Assembly (NCBI GenBank): GCA_900545755.1
Contig: URAG01000046.1
Location: 1 to 17,376, forward strand
DNA from: an uncultured Cloacibacillus sp.
GTDB taxonomy: Bacteria > Synergistota > Synergistia > Synergistales > Synergistaceae
DNA length: 17,376 nt
Direction: 5' to 3'
In this document: piece after piece, positions 5,816 through 14,176 of the stretch
How the letters are laid out: each line of letters opens with the position of its first letter
How positions within the stretch are numbered: position 1 is the first letter of the stretch
Program-made: the position numbers and the translations under genes
Notes under the pieces: model-generated
The model's database searches: none
What the model saw: only the letters and a program-made list of their open reading frames with translations
Told to the model about the DNA's origin: nothing

Positions 5816-6820
5816 ATGAATGACAGAATCACAGATAATTTCGTTTATATAATCGCCGCGGCGGCGTTCTGTTTCGTCTGCCTTTACCTGCCGTACAGGT
5901 ATCCAGACCTGCCGGACGAATATTTCCGGCACGCCGAGGTCGTTATACCCTCTGGAACCTCCGCGGGAGCGGCGGCACGCCTGCTCGAAGAGGCTGGCGT
6001 CGTGGACGACGCGGACGCGCTTGTGCGCGAGATGTCACGCACGGGGCTCGACCGCAGAATAAAGCCCGGCCTTTACACGCTGCGTCGCGCCACGCCGCGC
6101 GGAGTTGTAAAGCAGCTCGCAAAGGCGAAGCCGGTCGTTGCAAAAGCGGCGCTGATTCCAGGCTCGCGCTTTGACAGACTTGTCGCGCTCTTCGTTGATG
6201 ACGGAGTGACGGCAGGTGATTTTTACTCGGCTATGGAGAAGACCGAAAATTTCTACGAACCGGTGCGCAAATGGCTGCCGGACGACGTGCGCGCGAGGAT
6301 GGTGTTCCTACTGCCCGAAACGTACTTCATAGCGCCGGGGCCCGCCATAGCGGAGAGCTTCGTCGCAGCGGCGTCGCGGCTGTGGTTCGAGAGAATCGGC
6401 AAAGACATCCCGGAGGATACGCCTGCCAAAGACGTTCTTATGAGCGGAGTACTGGCCTCGGTCGTTGAGGGCGAAGCGCGCGTTGCTGAGGAACGCCCTA
6501 TACTCGCCGGCATATTCCTTAAAAGAATAGAGAAAAATATGCGCCTTCAATCCTGTGCGACCGTCATGTACTGTTGGGCCGAGCGCGGGGAAAAGAAGAC
6601 GGCGCTTACGTATAAAGATCTGGAAATTGACTCGCCGTATAACACATATCTCAACGACGGACTGCCGCCCGGTCCGATATGCGTGCCCTCAGAAAGCTCA
6701 TGGAAAAGCGCGCTTAATCCGCAAGAGACGGATTACCTTTTCTTCTTCGCTGATGGAAAAGGACGGCATATTTTCAGCGAGACATACGGCGAGCATCTGG
6801 CGAAGCAGCGGGAGATGTGA
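5816..6820 (+). CDS. mltG: Endolytic murein transglycosylase MltG (YceG family)
   Basis: A 334-residue inner-membrane lytic transglycosylase that cleaves nascent peptidoglycan strands and helps set glycan length. One membrane segment spans about 9-27; a LysM-like region follows (about 40-105) and then the YceG catalytic domain. The catalytic glutamate is E218 in GVLASVVEGEARV, equivalent to the E. coli residue. The conserved block SPYNTYLNDGLPPGPIC (273-289) and the C-terminal YLFFFADGKGRHIF are present. The ATG at 5816 has a GGAGGG site 7 nt upstream; an in-frame TTG at 5789 has none, so I prefer the shorter form. It leads an operon with tldD and ftsK, 3 nt before the next gene, in keeping with a cell-envelope and division role. 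Confidence 0.94.
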   Translation: MNDRITDNFVYIIAAAAFCFVCLYLPYRYPDLPDEYFRHAEVVIPSGTSAGAAARLLEEAGVVDDADALVREMSRTGLDRRIKPGLYTLRRATPRGVVKQLAKAKPVVAKAALIPGSRFDRLVALFVDDGVTAGDFYSAMEKTENFYEPVRKWLPDDVRARMVFLLPETYFIAPGPAIAESFVAAASRLWFERIGKDIPEDTPAKDVLMSGVLASVVEGEARVAEERPILAGIFLKRIEKNMRLQSCATVMYCWAERGEKKTALTYKDLEIDSPYNTYLNDGLPPGPICVPSESSWKSALNPQETDYLFFFADGKGRHIFSETYGEHLAKQREM

Positions 6821-6823
6821 CGG

Positions 6824-7075
6824 ATGAAGCCAGAAATAAAAGCGTTGAAATTTACCGTCCCCCACGAGGACATATATTATATAAGCTGGATAATAGATGC
6901 GGCCGAGGGCATCGGCTTCCTCCAGACCGACGACGCGAAAGCGGGAAAGATCACCGTCTTCACCCCTGTCGGGCAGGAGGAATATTTGTTGAGCCTCATG
7001 GAGTCGCTGAGGGTGGAAGGGATTCCGATAACGGAAAACACTGACGACGAAGAAACGGGAGAACAGAACGAATGA
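6824..7075 (+). CDS. Small DUF4911-like protein
   Basis: An 83-residue protein with no signal peptide or membrane segment. The core (about 5-60), with the pattern VPHEDIYYISWIIDAAEGIGF followed by a two-stranded stretch and a hydrophobic helix, resembles DUF4911, a short domain of unknown function in Firmicutes, Synergistota and related anaerobes. The end is strongly acidic (DDEETGEQNE). It starts 3 nt after mltG with GGGAG 9 nt upstream, and its TGA overlaps the tldD ATG, so the two are translationally coupled. The coupling hints at a role linked to tldD or envelope processing, but function is unknown. The family call is from memory of the consensus, not a search. Confidence 0.75.
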   Translation: MKPEIKALKFTVPHEDIYYISWIIDAAEGIGFLQTDDAKAGKITVFTPVGQEEYLLSLMESLRVEGIPITENTDDEETGEQNE

Positions 7076-8439
7076 ATTGCAGCCTTGATTTTTTCCACGA
7101 GAACATAGCGAAAGCGCTAAAAAACGGCGCGCAGTACGCCGACGTATATATACAGAGCGGCGAGGGCCACTCCGTCCACTTCGAGGACGGTAAGATAGAC
7201 GAGATTTCTTCGTCGACCTCCGACGGCTCCGGCAGCCGCATAATCGTCAACGGCAAAACCTTCTATTCGCACGCGCCCGGAGGAAGCGCCGCGGCTGTAG
7301 CGTCGGCCTTCGTGCGCTGCGCGGAGATGGCCGGCACGGGCGCGGCGAGCGGCGCCCTGCCCGGCGGCAACGCAGTCGAGGGCGCGGAAAAGCCGGCGAA
7401 ACAGCCGGACGCATCTTTCCTGTGCGAGATAGACGAAACCATAAAGAAAGAATCTCCGTATATCCGGCAGTCGTCGTATCGCTACACTGTCTCTCGGAAG
7501 AAAATACTGGTCATAAAGCCCGGCGGAGAGGTCGCCGAGGACGAAAGATATTACACCTCGTTCGCCGCGCAGGTGATAGCCGAGCGGGACGGCGTGGTAC
7601 AGACCGGCTCGGAGCGGCGCTGCATGACGCTGCCGCAGGAGCTTTTCTGGAACGGAGCGACGCCGCTTGAGCTAGCGCGCACGGCACTGCGCCGCGCTCT
7701 GCTGATGCTTGATGCGCGTCCGTGTCCGGCCGGCAAGATGCGCGTGCTGATGGCCGGCGAAGCTGGCGGCACGATAGTACACGAAGCCTGCGGGCACGGC
7801 CTCGAAGCCGATATAGTCGAGAAAGACTATTCGACTTACCGCGGCAAGGTGGGGGAGAAGGTCGCCCACGAGATGGTGACTATGATAGACGGGCCACTTA
7901 CGGAAGGGCTCTACGGGGACTACCGTTTTGACGACGAGGGTACGCCCGCGCAGCGCACCGTGCTTATTGAGAACGGAGTGCTCAAGAATTACATGACGGA
8001 CGTGCTTTCGTCGCAGCTCTATAAGCTGCCGCTCACAGGCAACGGACGTCGCGAGTCATACCGCTGCGTCCCCGTCCCGCGCATGAGCAACACTTACCTG
8101 CTTCCTGGGCGCGACGACCTCGATACGATGCTCGCGCGCACTGAGCGCGGCCTTTTCGTCAAAAAGATGGGCGGCGGGGAAGTAGACCCAACGTCCGGAG
8201 ATTTCGTCTTCTACGTCAGCGAGGGCTACCTTATTGAAAAAGGCAAAATCGGCGTCCCAGTACGTGGCGCAATACTGACTGGCAACGGCCCAGAGGCCCT
8301 ACGCAACATCTCCGCGCTCGGAAACAATTTGGTCATGGACCCTGGAATGTGCGGGAAATCGGGACAAAGCGTTCCAGTCACTGACGGTCAACCATCAATG
8401 CTCATCGAAGGACTTACTGTCGGAGGCAGCGAAGCATGA
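7072..8439 (+). CDS. tldD: TldD/PmbA family metalloprotease, TldD type
   Basis: A 455-residue TldD. The family forms TldD-TldE heterodimers that degrade unfolded or flexible peptides in the cytoplasm, with the active metal site in TldD. The zinc motif HEACGH (H237, E238, H242) is intact, which identifies the active subunit rather than the PmbA/TldE partner that lacks it. Family blocks TIVHEACGHGLEADIV, FDDEGTPAQRTVLIENGVL and the C-terminal GKSGQSVPVTDGQPSMLIEGLTVGG are present. No partner pmbA gene lies in this window, so it is either elsewhere or TldD acts alone. It overlaps the small upstream gene (ATGA at 7072-7075) and overlaps ftsK by 4 nt (8436-8439). Confidence 0.94.
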   Translation: MNCSLDFFHENIAKALKNGAQYADVYIQSGEGHSVHFEDGKIDEISSSTSDGSGSRIIVNGKTFYSHAPGGSAAAVASAFVRCAEMAGTGAASGALPGGNAVEGAEKPAKQPDASFLCEIDETIKKESPYIRQSSYRYTVSRKKILVIKPGGEVAEDERYYTSFAAQVIAERDGVVQTGSERRCMTLPQELFWNGATPLELARTALRRALLMLDARPCPAGKMRVLMAGEAGGTIVHEACGHGLEADIVEKDYSTYRGKVGEKVAHEMVTMIDGPLTEGLYGDYRFDDEGTPAQRTVLIENGVLKNYMTDVLSSQLYKLPLTGNGRRESYRCVPVPRMSNTYLLPGRDDLDTMLARTERGLFVKKMGGGEVDPTSGDFVFYVSEGYLIEKGKIGVPVRGAILTGNGPEALRNISALGNNLVMDPGMCGKSGQSVPVTDGQPSMLIEGLTVGGSEA

Positions 8440-10826
8440 GGGAACAGGAAGCGGCTCCCTCGCGTCGCCGGCGGAAGGGCCAGCCTAAAGAAAAGCTGCG
8501 AGAAAAAAAGTTCGACATAAAAGAGGTTGCTGGGAACCTTCGCACAGCTTTCAAAATCTTCAACATTCTAGTAGCGCTCGTCACGCTTTACGTAATCGCC
8601 TCGCTTTACACGCCGTGGACTGGCGACGCGGGCGCGGCTATAGCTGGATGGCTGCTCTCCAATATCGGCGGCGCTGTGATAATTCCGCTGTTTTTCCTGC
8701 TTTACACGACTGTCAGGCTTTTTGCAGGCGCGTCTATGGCAGGCTGGCTGCGCCATCTCTGCGGAGTGTTCTTCATATTTTTGTTTCTATCAATGACGCT
8801 CGGCCTGAACAAACTGACAGGCGGCGAGCAAGGGCTTGTGCCGCCGTTCGTCGCGGCTGGTAAATTCGGCTACGGAATGAGCTCAGCTATATACAAGTCG
8901 ACCGGCATACTCGGCACGGTGCTCGCCGGCCTTCTGACGATATATCTAACGCTCATGGCTTTTAATATACGCCTATTATCTCTCATAAAACTGCCCAGCA
9001 TTTCGCTTCCGAAATTCAGCCTGCCTAAATTCGGCCGGCGTGCCAATGACGGAGGCCGAGACGCAGAGTACGAAGAGGAAGCGAATGACGAGTATGACGA
9101 TATATACAATGAAGATCCTGACGAGAACGACGCGCCGAACATATCGGAGTTCGACGGCGACAAGGATTATTTCGATTACGATGAAGAGAAGCCGGAGCGC
9201 GATAAATACGGCGTTCCACCGGCCGTTCGCTGCGAACACGCTACATACACCGCAATCGGCGTCGGCGAAGACGAAGAGGACATAGACTACAACGACCCGG
9301 AGTCGCTGAAAAAAGTAACGGAGGCCGAGCCGAACGCCGCGATACAGGACCCGAACTTCAGCTTCGAGGAGAGCGGCGCACGCCGCGTGAAGCAGGGCAT
9401 TTTCCCTCCGCCGATAGAAATTTTCGGCCCGAGCGAATCGCGCGACGGCGAGATGGATGAGGAAAAGGCACGCCCCCTCGGCGAAAAAATCGTGCGCGCG
9501 CTGGAACAGTTTGGAATTGAATCGCACCTTGCCGAGATTCTCGTCGGCCCTACAGTCATACAGTTCCGCATACAGCTCGCGCCAGGCATAAAGGTCAGCA
9601 AGGTCGCCGCTCTCGCCAACGACATTGCTCTCGCGATGGCCGTGCCAAGCCTGCGTATCGAAGCGCCGATTCCAGGCAAGCCCTACGTAGGCATAGAGAT
9701 ACCGAACCCGAAGCGCCGCGGCATACCGCTGCGTACCGTCATAGAAGACGATGGCTTCCAGAACACCGAACTCGCGCTCCCGCTGCCTTTCGGCGTCGCT
9801 GTGAACGGAGACTCCGTCATAGTCGGACTCGAAGAGCTTCCGCATCTACTCGTCGCTGGGACGACAGGCTCGGGCAAAAGCGTCTTCGTAAATTCTTGCA
9901 TAGTCGGCCTCTGCTCCAAGCGCACGCCAGAGGAACTGCGTATGATTCTCGTGGACCCGAAGCGCGTAGAAATGGCTGTCTACGACAAGCTGCCACACCT
10001 GCTGACGCCTCCCGTAACAGACCCGAAGAAAGCGGTGCAGGCTCTCGCGTGGCTCATACGCGAGATGGAGAACCGCTACACAACTTTCGCGAAGCTGCGC
10101 GTGCGCAACCTTGAAGGCTACAACGAGAAAGTTCTGCCGAAAGACCGCCTGCCGCACATAGTTATAGTCGTAGACGAGCTAGCCGACCTCATGATGACGG
10201 CGGCGAAAGAGGTCGAGGAATACATCTGCCGCCTCGCGCAGATGGCGCGCGCGACCGGCATACACCTAATGCTCGCGACGCAGCGTCCCTCGGTCAATAT
10301 AATAACGGGGCTGATCAAGGCGAATATTCCGGCGCGCGTGGCCTTCACTCTCCCTAGCAACGCCGACTCGCGCACGATAATCGACTGCGCTGGCGCGGAA
10401 AAGCTGCTGGGCAAGGGCGACATGCTCTTTCTTTCCACGAAGAACCCTAAGCCTATACGCATACAGGCCCCGTGGATTGATGAAAAAATCCTCGCTTGCT
10501 GGCTTGCTTACATTACGAACACCTTCGGCGAGCCTGAGTTCATCGAGATAGAAGCACAGGGCGCGGGTGCGAACGGCGGCGCGTCCGGCGGAACGTTCGA
10601 CGATGACCTGCTTGAAGAAGCGGTCGAAACAGTGCTCGCGACAGGCATAGCTTCGGCGAGCGGCCTCCAGCGTAGGCTTCGCGTCGGGTTTTCACGGGCG
10701 TCGAGGCTGATAGACATGATGGAGCAGCTCGGTATAGTCGGCTCCGCAGACGGATCGCGTCCGCGCGAGATACTGGTCGACGAAGATGGCGCACAGGAGC
10801 TTCTCGACGAAGCGAGAGGGAAGTAA
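8436..10826 (+). CDS. ftsK: DNA translocase FtsK/SpoIIIE
   Basis: A 796-residue membrane-anchored DNA pump that moves chromosome ends through the closing septum and promotes dimer resolution. Four membrane segments lie at about 39-59, 76-96, 107-125 and 155-178. A linker (about 200-310) is rich in Asp, Glu and Tyr and preceded by short repeats (LPSISLPKFSLPKF). The motor contains the alpha/beta domains, Walker A GTTGSGKS at 475-482 and Walker B IVIVVDE with D580 and E581. The C-terminal gamma winged helix (about 725-790) has the RecA-fold translocase signature GFSRASRLIDMMEQLGIVG, which reads KOPS/SRS-type guide sequences in homologues. GGAGG at 8422-8426 sits 9 nt upstream of the ATG. It is the last gene of the unit and has no strong plus-strand terminator of its own. 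Confidence 0.97.
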   Translation: MREQEAAPSRRRRKGQPKEKLREKKFDIKEVAGNLRTAFKIFNILVALVTLYVIASLYTPWTGDAGAAIAGWLLSNIGGAVIIPLFFLLYTTVRLFAGASMAGWLRHLCGVFFIFLFLSMTLGLNKLTGGEQGLVPPFVAAGKFGYGMSSAIYKSTGILGTVLAGLLTIYLTLMAFNIRLLSLIKLPSISLPKFSLPKFGRRANDGGRDAEYEEEANDEYDDIYNEDPDENDAPNISEFDGDKDYFDYDEEKPERDKYGVPPAVRCEHATYTAIGVGEDEEDIDYNDPESLKKVTEAEPNAAIQDPNFSFEESGARRVKQGIFPPPIEIFGPSESRDGEMDEEKARPLGEKIVRALEQFGIESHLAEILVGPTVIQFRIQLAPGIKVSKVAALANDIALAMAVPSLRIEAPIPGKPYVGIEIPNPKRRGIPLRTVIEDDGFQNTELALPLPFGVAVNGDSVIVGLEELPHLLVAGTTGSGKSVFVNSCIVGLCSKRTPEELRMILVDPKRVEMAVYDKLPHLLTPPVTDPKKAVQALAWLIREMENRYTTFAKLRVRNLEGYNEKVLPKDRLPHIVIVVDELADLMMTAAKEVEEYICRLAQMARATGIHLMLATQRPSVNIITGLIKANIPARVAFTLPSNADSRTIIDCAGAEKLLGKGDMLFLSTKNPKPIRIQAPWIDEKILACWLAYITNTFGEPEFIEIEAQGAGANGGASGGTFDDDLLEEAVETVLATGIASASGLQRRLRVGFSRASRLIDMMEQLGIVGSADGSRPREILVDEDGAQELLDEARGK

Positions 10827-10859
10827 GCAGATGAGATTGGGTACGGAAATAAAATGGAA

Positions 10860-10887
10860 TAAAAAAAGAGCCGTGTTACACGGCTCT
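10860..10887 (-). terminator. Rho-independent terminator of rpmB
   Basis: A perfect 9-bp stem (AGAGCCGTG with CACGGCTCT, loop 3 nt, 10867-10887) is followed on the minus strand by a run of seven T. The rpmB stop codon (10878-10876) lies in the loop. On the plus strand the hairpin is 40 nt after ftsK but lacks a good T-run, so it may stop ftsK transcripts only partly. Confidence 0.88.
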
Positions 10888-11070
10888 CTGTACTTTACCG
10901 GAACGGAGGCACTTGGTGCAGATATGGAGCTTGCGAGTCTCCCCTCCGCCTACGTCGACTCTGACGCTCTGAATGTTGATGAGCCAGCGGCGTCTTGTAT
11001 GGCGGTTCGAATGGCTCACCGCGTTTCCCGTAACGGGCCCGCGGCCGCAGCAGTCACAGAATTTTGACAT
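10876..11070 (-). CDS. rpmB: 50S ribosomal protein L28, zinc-binding form
   Basis: A 64-residue L28, a large-subunit protein. It begins MSKFCDCCGRGPVTGN and has the basic core SNRHTRRRWLINIQSVRV. Cysteines C5 and C8 with C51 and C54 (HICTKCL) form the four-Cys zinc site of the C-plus form. An upstream in-frame ATG at 11112 would add 14 residues, but the family start and the purine-rich site GGGGGG (11082-11077, 6 nt before ATG) favour 11070. The stop codon is inside its own terminator. The gene is alone, convergent with ftsK and divergent from xseB. The C-plus form is often replaced by a Cys-free paralogue under zinc limitation; no such paralogue is in the window. Confidence 0.95.
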   Translation of the reverse strand: MSKFCDCCGRGPVTGNAVSHSNRHTRRRWLINIQSVRVDVGGGETRKLHICTKCLRSGKVQRAV

Positions 11071-11082
11071 TTGTTTCCCCCC

Positions 11083-11099
11083 TTGTTTCCTTGAAACAA
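11083..11099. repeat. Inverted repeat in the rpmB leader
   Basis: TTGTTTC and GAAACAA form a perfect 7-bp dyad around a 3-nt centre (11083-11089 and 11093-11099). The TTGTTTCC half is also directly repeated at 11071-11078 across the rpmB ribosome binding site. It overlaps the putative -35 box of the xseB promoter. It could be an operator or an L28 autoregulatory leader; this is not established. Confidence 0.5.
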
Positions 11100-11120
11100 T
11101 CAACCAGTACATTGTATCAT
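11091..11120 (+). promoter_or_regulatory. Putative promoter of the xseB-recN operon
   Basis: TTGAAA (11091-11096) and TATCAT (11115-11120) are separated by 18 nt. Start would be near 11127, about 55 nt before the xseB ATG. It overlaps the divergent rpmB promoter. Confidence 0.45.
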
Positions 11121-11140
11121 AGCAATACAGAAAGTGGCAA
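11111..11140 (-). promoter_or_regulatory. Putative promoter of rpmB
   Basis: On the minus strand TTGCCA (11140-11135) and TACAAT (11116-11111) are separated by 18 nt. Start would be near 11104, leaving a leader of about 35 nt that contains the TTGTTTC/GAAACAA dyad. Confidence 0.5.
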
Positions 11141-11182
11141 CATAAAAGGAAGTTATGAGAAATATAAAGGAGAGCTTTTTAT

Positions 11183-11392
11183 ATGAATTTTGCTGAAAAG
11201 ATGGACGAACTGGAAAAAATACTGAAAGATCTTGAAGGCGATGCGCTCACGCTCGACTCGGCACTCGCCGAATACGAGAGGGGCGTCGCGCTAGTTCGCG
11301 AATGCCGTGCCTACCTCGAGGACGCGCAGAAAAAGATAACGGTGCTCTCCCAGCAATACGCCGCGCCGCAATCCGGCGCCGAGGAGGCGTGA
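11183..11392 (+). CDS. xseB: Exodeoxyribonuclease VII small subunit
   Basis: A 69-residue XseB, the small subunit of exonuclease VII, a cytoplasmic nuclease that degrades single-stranded DNA from both ends. The pattern FAEKMDELEKILKDLEGDALTLDSALAEYERGVAL, then a helix with ECRAYLEDAQKKI, is typical: two amphipathic helices of a coiled-coil hairpin. AAAGGAG (11166-11172) precedes the ATG by 10 nt. The large subunit gene xseA, which usually precedes it, is not in the window; upstream is only the divergent rpmB. The gene opens the isoprenoid/tlyA/nadK/recN operon, with ispA starting 4 nt after its stop. Confidence 0.93.
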   Translation: MNFAEKMDELEKILKDLEGDALTLDSALAEYERGVALVRECRAYLEDAQKKITVLSQQYAAPQSGAEEA

Positions 11393-11396
11393 CGCC

Positions 11397-12302
11397 ATGA
11401 ACGGCGAACTTCGGGCCTACGTGAAAGGCGAGCTCGAGCGATACAGGCTCGCGGTAGAGGAATATATTGTAGAGACAAGCGAGGAGCGTGCAGAGGGTGT
11501 GCCGCCGGAGCTATTCGAATCGATGGAATACTCGCTGCGCGCGGGCGGCAAACGGCTGCGTCCCGCGCTCTGTCTCGCAGCGGCTAAACGTGCGGGTGTT
11601 GAAGAGAAAAATGCGATGCCGATGGCGCTCGGCCTGGAAATGCTGCACACAGCAACGCTGATTCACGACGACCTGCCATGCATGGACGATGACGGCATGC
11701 GCCGCGGCAAACCGTCGAACCACGCTAAGTTCGGCGAGACGCTCGCGCTTCTTGCAGGCGACGCGCTCTTCGTGCAGTCGCTCGAATTTCCGATGGCGAA
11801 GCTGACAGGCATCGCGCCGGCGAACGTCTTGCGCGCGATGCATATCTTCGCCAAGGCTATAGGGCCGTCGGGCGTCTGCGGCGGTCAGGTGCTTGATGTC
11901 GACGCTGCGAAAGCCAAGGACGAGCCGGACTACGTGCGCCGCATAGCTAAGCTCAAGACCGGCGCGCTGATCCAGGCCGCTGTGCTGACCGGCGCGGCAC
12001 TCGGCGGCGCGGACGGCGCGGCGTTCGCCGGATACGCGGACTATGCGGCGCATCTAGGCTCCGCGTTTCAGATAGTCGATGATATACTTGACGTGACGAG
12101 CACGGCGGAGGAACTCGGCAAAACTCCTGGCAAGGACGAACGCGACGGCAAGGTGACGCACGTCACGGTCTACGGTCTTGAGCGTGCGCGCGAAATGGCG
12201 GTTCGGGAATCGGACGCCGCGAAGGCCGCGCTCGCAGGAATTATGCCTGAGGACAGCTTCCTCGCGCTTCTGCCCGAATATCTAGTCCACAGGACAAAAT
12301 AA
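11397..12302 (+). CDS. ispA: Polyprenyl (farnesyl) diphosphate synthase
   Basis: A 301-residue trans-isoprenyl diphosphate synthase that condenses isopentenyl units, most likely giving farnesyl diphosphate for undecaprenyl lipid carrier and quinone synthesis. The first Asp-rich motif is DDLPCMDDD (91-99), with the two-residue insertion typical of bacterial farnesyl synthases; the second is DDILD (228-232). GGKRLRP (50-56) binds diphosphate and KTGALI (187-192) is also conserved. Exact chain length cannot be proven from sequence; geranylgeranyl synthase is the alternative. AGGAGG (11382-11387) is 9 nt upstream of ATG. It is followed after 20 nt by dxs, which feeds the same pathway. Confidence 0.95.
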   Translation: MNGELRAYVKGELERYRLAVEEYIVETSEERAEGVPPELFESMEYSLRAGGKRLRPALCLAAAKRAGVEEKNAMPMALGLEMLHTATLIHDDLPCMDDDGMRRGKPSNHAKFGETLALLAGDALFVQSLEFPMAKLTGIAPANVLRAMHIFAKAIGPSGVCGGQVLDVDAAKAKDEPDYVRRIAKLKTGALIQAAVLTGAALGGADGAAFAGYADYAAHLGSAFQIVDDILDVTSTAEELGKTPGKDERDGKVTHVTVYGLERAREMAVRESDAAKAALAGIMPEDSFLALLPEYLVHRTK

Positions 12303-12322
12303 AGACTGGTGGAATATAAAGC

Positions 12323-14176
12323 ATGAGTCTTTTGGATTCCGTCGGGGATTTCAGGGGCCTCTACGGACTCAACGAAGAAGCGCTCGGCGCGCTCTGCTCT
12401 GAGCTGCGGGAAAGAATCCTCGACGTCACGCTCAAAAACGGCGGACACCTGAGTTCGTCGCTCGGAGCCGTGGAGTTGACGGTTGCGTTGTTGCGCGTAT
12501 TCAACCCCGATTCTGACAAGATAATATTTGACGTGGGCCATCAGAGCTACGCATACAAAATGCTTACGAAACGGCTCGACCGCTTTCCGACGCTGCGCCG
12601 CAAGGGCGGCATCGCAGGCTTCCCGCGCATGGACGAAAGCCCATACGACTTTTTCACTACCGGGCACAGCAGCACGTCGATCTCCGCTGCTATGGGCTAC
12701 GCAAAGGCGCGCGACCTCAAGCGCGAAAACTACGAAGTCGTCGCGGTGATAGGCGACGGTGCGCTGCTTAACGGCGTCTCGTTCGAAGCTCTCAACGCGA
12801 TGGCAAGCGTCAAGTCCAAGGTGATAATAGTCCTCAACGACAACAAAATGTCGATAAACCCGCGCGTCGGCGGGATGGCCTCGCACCTAGCGAAGCTCGC
12901 CGTCAACCCGACATACAAAAAATTCAAGGACTACGTCAAATACCAGTGCGTGGGACGCAGAAACGGCGAAAGCGTCCATCAGGCGCTTTCACAGATAAAG
13001 CTGAAGCTCAAGTCGCTGCTGCTGCCGACAAACATTTTCGAAGAGCTCAACATAAGTTACTGGGGGCCGTTCAACGGCCACAGCGTCACTGAGATGGAGG
13101 AGGTCTTCCGCCTCGCACGCCATTATGACGAGCCGCTGCTCATTCATGTGCTGACGAAAAAGGGCAAAGGCTGTAAGGAGGCGGAGGAAAATCCATCATA
13201 CTTCCACGGCGTCGGACCGATGACGAAAATCGACGCTCCGGCAGAGAAAGCGGGAGGCGATGACAGCTGGAGCGGCGTCATGGCTCGGGCACTCTGCGCA
13301 GCCGCAGAGCGCGACCCTAAAGTGATGGCGGGGACCGCGGCCATGAAGGACGGCACAAAGCTCGACATCTTCGCGAAGCGCTATCCGCAGCGTTTTTTCG
13401 ATACAGGCATAGAAGAAGAGCATACTCTCGTCTACGCGGCGGGGCTCGCCGCCGCTGGCATGCGTCCCGCAGTCTGCATATATTCGACATTCCTACAAAG
13501 GGCTATGGATCAAGTAATGCACGATATCTGCCTTCCCAAACTGCCCGTACTACTTGGCGTCGACCGCGCGGGGCTCGTTGGCGAGACGCACCACGGCATC
13601 CTCGACGTGCCTTGGCTGCGCGCCATCCCTGGCATGACGCTAGCCGCGCCGCGTGACGCCGTCGACCTAGAATTTTTTGTTGAGGAATGGCGGCGGCGCG
13701 GAATCCCGATGGCGATACGCTATCCGCGCGGCAAGGCCCCGTCGTCGCTCGCGCGCAAAACCAACGACCGCCCCGCCGGGTGGGGGAAGTGTGAAATACT
13801 GCGCTACGGCTCCGAAATCTGCCTCATAGGCGCGGGGAGCACTACGGCGCTGATGCTTGAAGCGGCTGACGAACTCGCGGAGCGCGGAGCCGCGCCGACC
13901 GTCGTCGACCTGCGCTTTATAAAGCCGCTGGACGTGGAAACTCTGCCGTCGCTGCTCGCATCGCATAAAACCGTCGTGACCGCAGAGGAAAACGCGCTCG
14001 CGGGCGGCTTCGGCGAGGAGATAGCGGCGCTTATGAAAGAGCGTAGGATTTCCGCCTCATTCGCCTGCGCCGGCGTTCCAGATCGGTTCATTGCGCACGC
14101 GACGCGCGCGCAGCAGTGGGAGGAGTGCGGACTGACCGTCGAAAACATACTGGCCCTCTGCGGTGTCGAAAAATGA
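12323..14176 (+). CDS. dxs: 1-deoxy-D-xylulose-5-phosphate synthase
   Basis: A 617-residue thiamine-diphosphate enzyme that condenses pyruvate and glyceraldehyde-3-phosphate, the first step of the non-mevalonate (MEP) isoprenoid pathway. The first domain has GGHLSSSLG with H42, and the cofactor motif GDG at 144-146 with N172 (IVLNDNK). The central domain has the block TGIEEEHTLVYAAGLAAAG, containing the glutamate that activates thiamine, then IYSTFLQRAMDQ. The C-terminal transketolase domain follows. Length is normal for the family. GGTGG (12308-12312) is 10 nt before the ATG. Its TGA overlaps the tlyA ATG. Confidence 0.97.
   Translation: MSLLDSVGDFRGLYGLNEEALGALCSELRERILDVTLKNGGHLSSSLGAVELTVALLRVFNPDSDKIIFDVGHQSYAYKMLTKRLDRFPTLRRKGGIAGFPRMDESPYDFFTTGHSSTSISAAMGYAKARDLKRENYEVVAVIGDGALLNGVSFEALNAMASVKSKVIIVLNDNKMSINPRVGGMASHLAKLAVNPTYKKFKDYVKYQCVGRRNGESVHQALSQIKLKLKSLLLPTNIFEELNISYWGPFNGHSVTEMEEVFRLARHYDEPLLIHVLTKKGKGCKEAEENPSYFHGVGPMTKIDAPAEKAGGDDSWSGVMARALCAAAERDPKVMAGTAAMKDGTKLDIFAKRYPQRFFDTGIEEEHTLVYAAGLAAAGMRPAVCIYSTFLQRAMDQVMHDICLPKLPVLLGVDRAGLVGETHHGILDVPWLRAIPGMTLAAPRDAVDLEFFVEEWRRRGIPMAIRYPRGKAPSSLARKTNDRPAGWGKCEILRYGSEICLIGAGSTTALMLEAADELAERGAAPTVVDLRFIKPLDVETLPSLLASHKTVVTAEENALAGGFGEEIAALMKERRISASFACAGVPDRFIAHATRAQQWEECGLTVENILALCGVEK

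Noticed and set aside
8976..9845. Long minus-strand ORF (289 codons) opposite ftsK
   Set aside because: It is a shadow of the acidic FtsK coding region, with repetitive V/R/F/L composition, and is antisense to conserved motor-domain codons.
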